From UMGS1781 sp045650705 (GTDB lineage Bacteria > Bacillota > Clostridia > TANB77 > CAG-508), in NCBI GenBank assembly GCA_045650705.1, contig JAZRRK010000030.1:1-9477 (forward strand): DNA of 9,477 bases, given 5' to 3'. This document shows, one piece after another, positions 7,436-9,477 of the stretch (position 1 is the stretch's first letter; each line of letters starts with the position of its first letter). The position numbers and the translations under genes are program-made. The notes under the pieces are model-generated. The model ran no database searches. It was not told the origin of the DNA and was given only the letters and a program-made list of their open reading frames with translations.

Positions 7436-8769
7436 TGCTTTTTATTTTTTACAAATTCTTTCAATCTAGATTCAATTTCATTTTTTAATCCGCGCCTACG
7501 TTGCATTAAAGATTTACTTCTTTGCAAAATAAGTAATTGTTCTATCAATTCTCCTTCTTCAGGATTTTCAAAACAGATTTCTCTCATTAGGTCTGCTTCT
7601 AACTTATTTTTAATGTTTTTCTCCATGTTGAAAGATTTTTTATAAATGGAATTATATATTTCTGAAACTTGATAAGAAAAATTAAAGTCCCGATACCAAT
7701 TAACTTGTATTGCTATTAGTTCTTGGTCTGAGATTAATTTTATATTTGGGTCATGTTTTTGTAATTCATTTTGAACTTCGAGTAATCTTTTTAGCATCTT
7801 TGCCCGATAGCTAAAAATATATGATCCCATATCATTTATTGCTCGTTTTCCATCTCTTCTGTATGGCATTCTATTTTCCACAATATTCCGTTCTTTATCA
7901 ATTTCGATGCGAAAATCATACAATGGTTTCATCCATTCTCTGCCATTTTTTATAAGAGAATACATTGATTTATCATCTTTTACAACAGTACAAACCCAAC
8001 AACCGAATCTACTTTGTCCACAAGACCCGTGACTTTTATCTGTCACTACTGTCGGACATTCATAATCATCTGCACTTGCATCTTTGTAAATATTGAACAA
8101 TATCGAATTATCAAAATTCCAAGGAGAAGGGATAGCGTTAATAATGTACCAAACCTCTTCTAACATCAATTCCTTTATTGGTGCATATACAAATGTATTT
8201 TTTAAAATGGTATGATTTGTCAATCTTTTACCATGAATTTCATGTTTTTTTATCGATCGTGCTCTCGTAGCACTTTCAGCTTTTCTTGTACCAATAAGTA
8301 TTATTGCTTCTCCGCATTCATCCACTTGTTCAACAATAAATCTAGCAGTAGGCTTTATTTTCATTTTATCAGTACACCAACGAAAAGCATTATTAGGTAC
8401 AGGATAACCTTTACCAATAACATTTACCCAAAAAGAATCTTCTAATTTTGGAATGGTTTTACGGACAAATATAGGTAAATCTTCTTCTCTTGCCGAGTTT
8501 TCTATTTGATTTAATACATTATCAACATACGTTGCTATTATTGGATTTTCAACCAAGGTATCATTGCACACAACATACACAGGACGCCTTAATTGGAATG
8601 GAGCAATTGCATTTTCCTTTATTCTTCTCAGAGCAAACCACACCAATGTCAATAATACCGTAGAGTCTTTTCCTCCACTAAATCCGATAATCCATGGACG
8701 AAAAGTTTTGTCTGCGTACATATATTGATCAATTATTTCATCAATTATATATTCTATCCGTCTTGTCAT
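7432..8769 (-). CDS. dndC: DndC, PAPS-reductase-like sulfurtransferase of DNA phosphorothioation
   Basis: A 445-residue protein of the adenine nucleotide alpha-hydrolase (PP-loop) superfamily. The PP-loop SGGKDST is at 31-37, followed by the PAPS-reductase-like RWCTDKMKIKP (131-141) and the TRKAES segment (161-166). The DndC hallmark is at 250-260: C250-X6-C257-X2-C260 in SCGQSRFGCWVCTVVKDDKS. With C132 this provides four cysteines for the iron-sulfur cluster known in DndC. The protein activates the DNA backbone or sulfur donor with ATP so that a non-bridging oxygen is replaced by sulfur. It is the first gene of the operon, about 130 bp below a Bacteroidetes-type promoter. The start at 8769 gives a normal N-terminus before the PP-loop. 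There is no clear Shine-Dalgarno sequence. No dndA or dndB precedes it. Confidence 0.95.
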   Translation of the reverse strand: MTRRIEYIIDEIIDQYMYADKTFRPWIIGFSGGKDSTVLLTLVWFALRRIKENAIAPFQLRRPVYVVCNDTLVENPIIATYVDNVLNQIENSAREEDLPIFVRKTIPKLEDSFWVNVIGKGYPVPNNAFRWCTDKMKIKPTARFIVEQVDECGEAIILIGTRKAESATRARSIKKHEIHGKRLTNHTILKNTFVYAPIKELMLEEVWYIINAIPSPWNFDNSILFNIYKDASADDYECPTVVTDKSHGSCGQSRFGCWVCTVVKDDKSMYSLIKNGREWMKPLYDFRIEIDKERNIVENRMPYRRDGKRAINDMGSYIFSYRAKMLKRLLEVQNELQKHDPNIKLISDQELIAIQVNWYRDFNFSYQVSEIYNSIYKKSFNMEKNIKNKLEADLMREICFENPEEGELIEQLLILQRSKSLMQRRRGLKNEIESRLKEFVKNKKQ

Positions 8770-8899
8770 ATATTAAGTACAACTCTAACTAGTTGATTCT
8801 TTTTACAATTTTATTAGCATACTATCAATCACTTATGATGTTTAAATTCAAAGGTAAATGTTTAAATATAAAGTATTACACTATTGAATTTTTGAATTG

Positions 8900-8931
8900 C
8901 AAAAGTACATAATTTTTCTGAATATACCAAA
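8900..8931 (-). promoter_or_regulatory. Bacteroidetes-type promoter of the dnd operon
   Basis: On the minus strand TTTG (8931-8928) is followed after 20 bp by TACTTTTG (8907-8900). This is an exact match to the Bacteroidetes -33 TTTG / -7 TAnnTTTG consensus at the usual 19-21 bp spacing. Transcription would start near 8893, leaving a leader of about 125 nt before the dndC ATG. No obvious operator overlaps it. Confidence 0.8.
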
Positions 8932-9056
8932 TGTAATATGCTTGTCCAAAAAGATAAATCAAAGTAAAAGAATGTTCTGTTTAAATTTCTTACGAAAGCA
9001 GATTTAGACATATCCTCAATAAGCATAGGAACGAAAAAGTGTAGCAAAGTAAAACT

Positions 9057-9085
9057 AGATTTTCCACGCAGTGAGTGGAAAATCT
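9057..9085. repeat. Perfect 11-bp inverted repeat, hairpin
   Basis: AGATTTTCCAC (9057-9067) and GTGGAAAATCT (9075-9085) flank a 7-base loop. It lies about 130 bp upstream of the dnd promoter. Neither side has a proper T-run, so a classical terminator is doubtful. A protein-binding site or a mobile-element end is possible. Confidence 0.7.
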
Positions 9086-9099
9086 GTAAAAATATCGTA

Positions 9100-9131
9100 T
9101 ATGTACCTGATTTGGCATTTTTGGGTACATA
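9100..9131. repeat. 8-bp inverted repeat TATGTACC/GGTACATA
   Basis: The arms at 9100-9107 and 9124-9131 are exact reverse complements with a 16-bp spacer, so the centres are three DNA turns or less apart, as in an operator for a dimeric regulator. It is about 170-230 bp upstream of the -33 box, which is far for a repressor site. The function is unknown. Confidence 0.45.
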
Positions 9132-9301
9132 AGTTTTAGGAGCTAAATTTGTAATAAGAGATGCGGAAAAACTTATTTTACCTTACTATATTGCACATTA
9201 TTCGGTACACTATCCTTTGTTTGCACAATTATTTGGGAAACGACTTTGTTTAAAGATTTAAACATAATAAATTAATTATCATATTCTTAATAGTAGTTGC
9301 G

Positions 9302-9336
9302 GTTCTCGTTTCTATAGAAAAAATGGAAACGAGAAC
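9302..9336 (-). repeat. 11-bp inverted repeat downstream of the partial gene
   Basis: GTTCTCGTTTC (9302-9312) and GAAACGAGAAC (9326-9336) are perfect complements around a 13-base loop, and weaker pairs extend the stem inward. It begins 33 bp after the stop codon of the partial gene at 9370, the position expected for a transcript end. No T-run follows on the minus strand, so it may stabilise a 3' end rather than terminate. Confidence 0.6.
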
Positions 9337-9369
9337 ACGAGAAAAATTTATAAGTTGCCAATATTTTTC

Positions 9370-9477
9370 TCATTCTTCTATATCATTATTCTTTTTGACT
9401 CTATATTTTTGTTTAGGGTGATGAGGTACATTGAACTTCTTTTCTAAACAGTATGATAGTTTAGGTAAAACAATATC
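9370..9477 (-). CDS. Unidentified protein, C-terminal 35 codons only
   Basis: The minus-strand frame from the window edge is open for 35 codons to TGA at 9372-9370. The tail is LPKLSYCLEKKFNVPHHPKQ, then a basic stretch KYRVKKN and an acidic end DIEE, which reads like a genuine protein C-terminus. I do not recognise the family. By position it could be a dnd-associated gene such as dndB, or an unrelated neighbour. The 510-bp gap and the separate dnd promoter argue that it is not in the same operon. Confidence 0.5.
   Translation of the reverse strand, partial: DIVLPKLSYCLEKKFNVPHHPKQKYRVKKNNDIEE

Larger units (their letters stand above)
8770..9369. other. Non-coding region upstream of the dnd operon
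   Basis: About 600 bp with no gene I can support. It holds the operon promoter (8900-8931), an untranslated leader of roughly 120 nt, and three inverted repeats listed separately. A 61-codon frame at 8862-9047 runs through the promoter and has no family resemblance. A 31-codon hydrophobic frame on the plus strand from 9162 is also unconvincing. A second -7-like TACCTTTG at 8856-8849 has no partner -33 box. Confidence 0.6.

Noticed and set aside
8862..9047. 61-codon minus-strand frame upstream of dndC
   Set aside because: It overlaps the well-matched dnd promoter, lacks a ribosome binding site and resembles no known protein.
9162..9257. Plus-strand 31-codon hydrophobic mini-gene starting MRKNLFYL
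   Set aside because: It is short and AT-driven, with only a weak upstream AAGAG, and a neighbouring frame is just as open, so it is indistinguishable from chance.
9302..9336. Inverted repeat as one arm pair of an invertible promoter
   Set aside because: Only 13 bp lie between the arms, which is too little to carry a promoter, and no invertase gene is visible.
1..9477. CRISPR array, tRNA or rRNA genes
   Set aside because: No regularly spaced short repeats, cloverleaf-like segments or rRNA-like sequence were seen. The only long repeat is the two-copy element.

Overview
The window is AT-rich DNA, probably from Bacteroidota (a Bacteroides/Parabacteroides-like organism). The main support is a textbook Bacteroidetes promoter (-33 TTTG, 20-bp gap, -7 TACTTTTG) upstream of the largest operon. 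Weak or absent Shine-Dalgarno sequences and the families present fit this too. Every gene I can support lies on the minus strand, so transcription runs from high to low coordinates. The content is that of a defence or accessory island bounded by mobile-element debris.

Right part (9477 to 8770): the last 35 codons of an unidentified gene end at 9370. About 600 bp of non-coding DNA follow, with three inverted repeats (9302-9336, 9100-9131, 9057-9085) and the operon promoter at 8900-8931.

Centre (8769 to 3762): a tight three-gene DNA phosphorothioation operon. It encodes DndC (PAPS-reductase-like sulfurtransferase with a cysteine cluster), DndD (SMC/Rad50-like ATPase) and a 528-residue protein in which a DndE domain is fused to a HerA/FtsK-like ATPase. 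dndC and dndD overlap by 4 bp and dndD and dndE-herA are 2 bp apart. A strong intrinsic terminator at 3705-3749 closes the operon. No DndA cysteine desulfurase, DndB regulator or DndFGH restriction genes are seen, so sulfur delivery presumably depends on a desulfurase encoded elsewhere. The interference function, if any, is either outside the window or carried by the next genes.

Left-centre (3533 to 446): a KAP-family P-loop NTPase of 627 residues, then a YhcG/DUF1016 PDDEXK nuclease of 348 residues. Both families recur in phage defence and restriction loci, so they could be effectors cooperating with the Dnd module, but they lie beyond its terminator and the link is only by position.

Left edge (445 to 1): the nuclease is followed by a 31-codon relic of the N-terminus of an AlbA_2 (Schlafen-type) protein, a repeat element, a GC-rich cluster of three CCCGGG palindromes, and the first 19 codons of an IS transposase (probably ISAs1 family) running off the window. 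The repeat element is about 70 bp with a perfect 43-bp core. It occurs twice as a direct repeat, once after the KAP gene and once after the AlbA_2 relic, and in both places it supplies the stop codon. The nuclease plus relic are therefore bracketed by direct repeats, like an inserted or exchangeable cassette.
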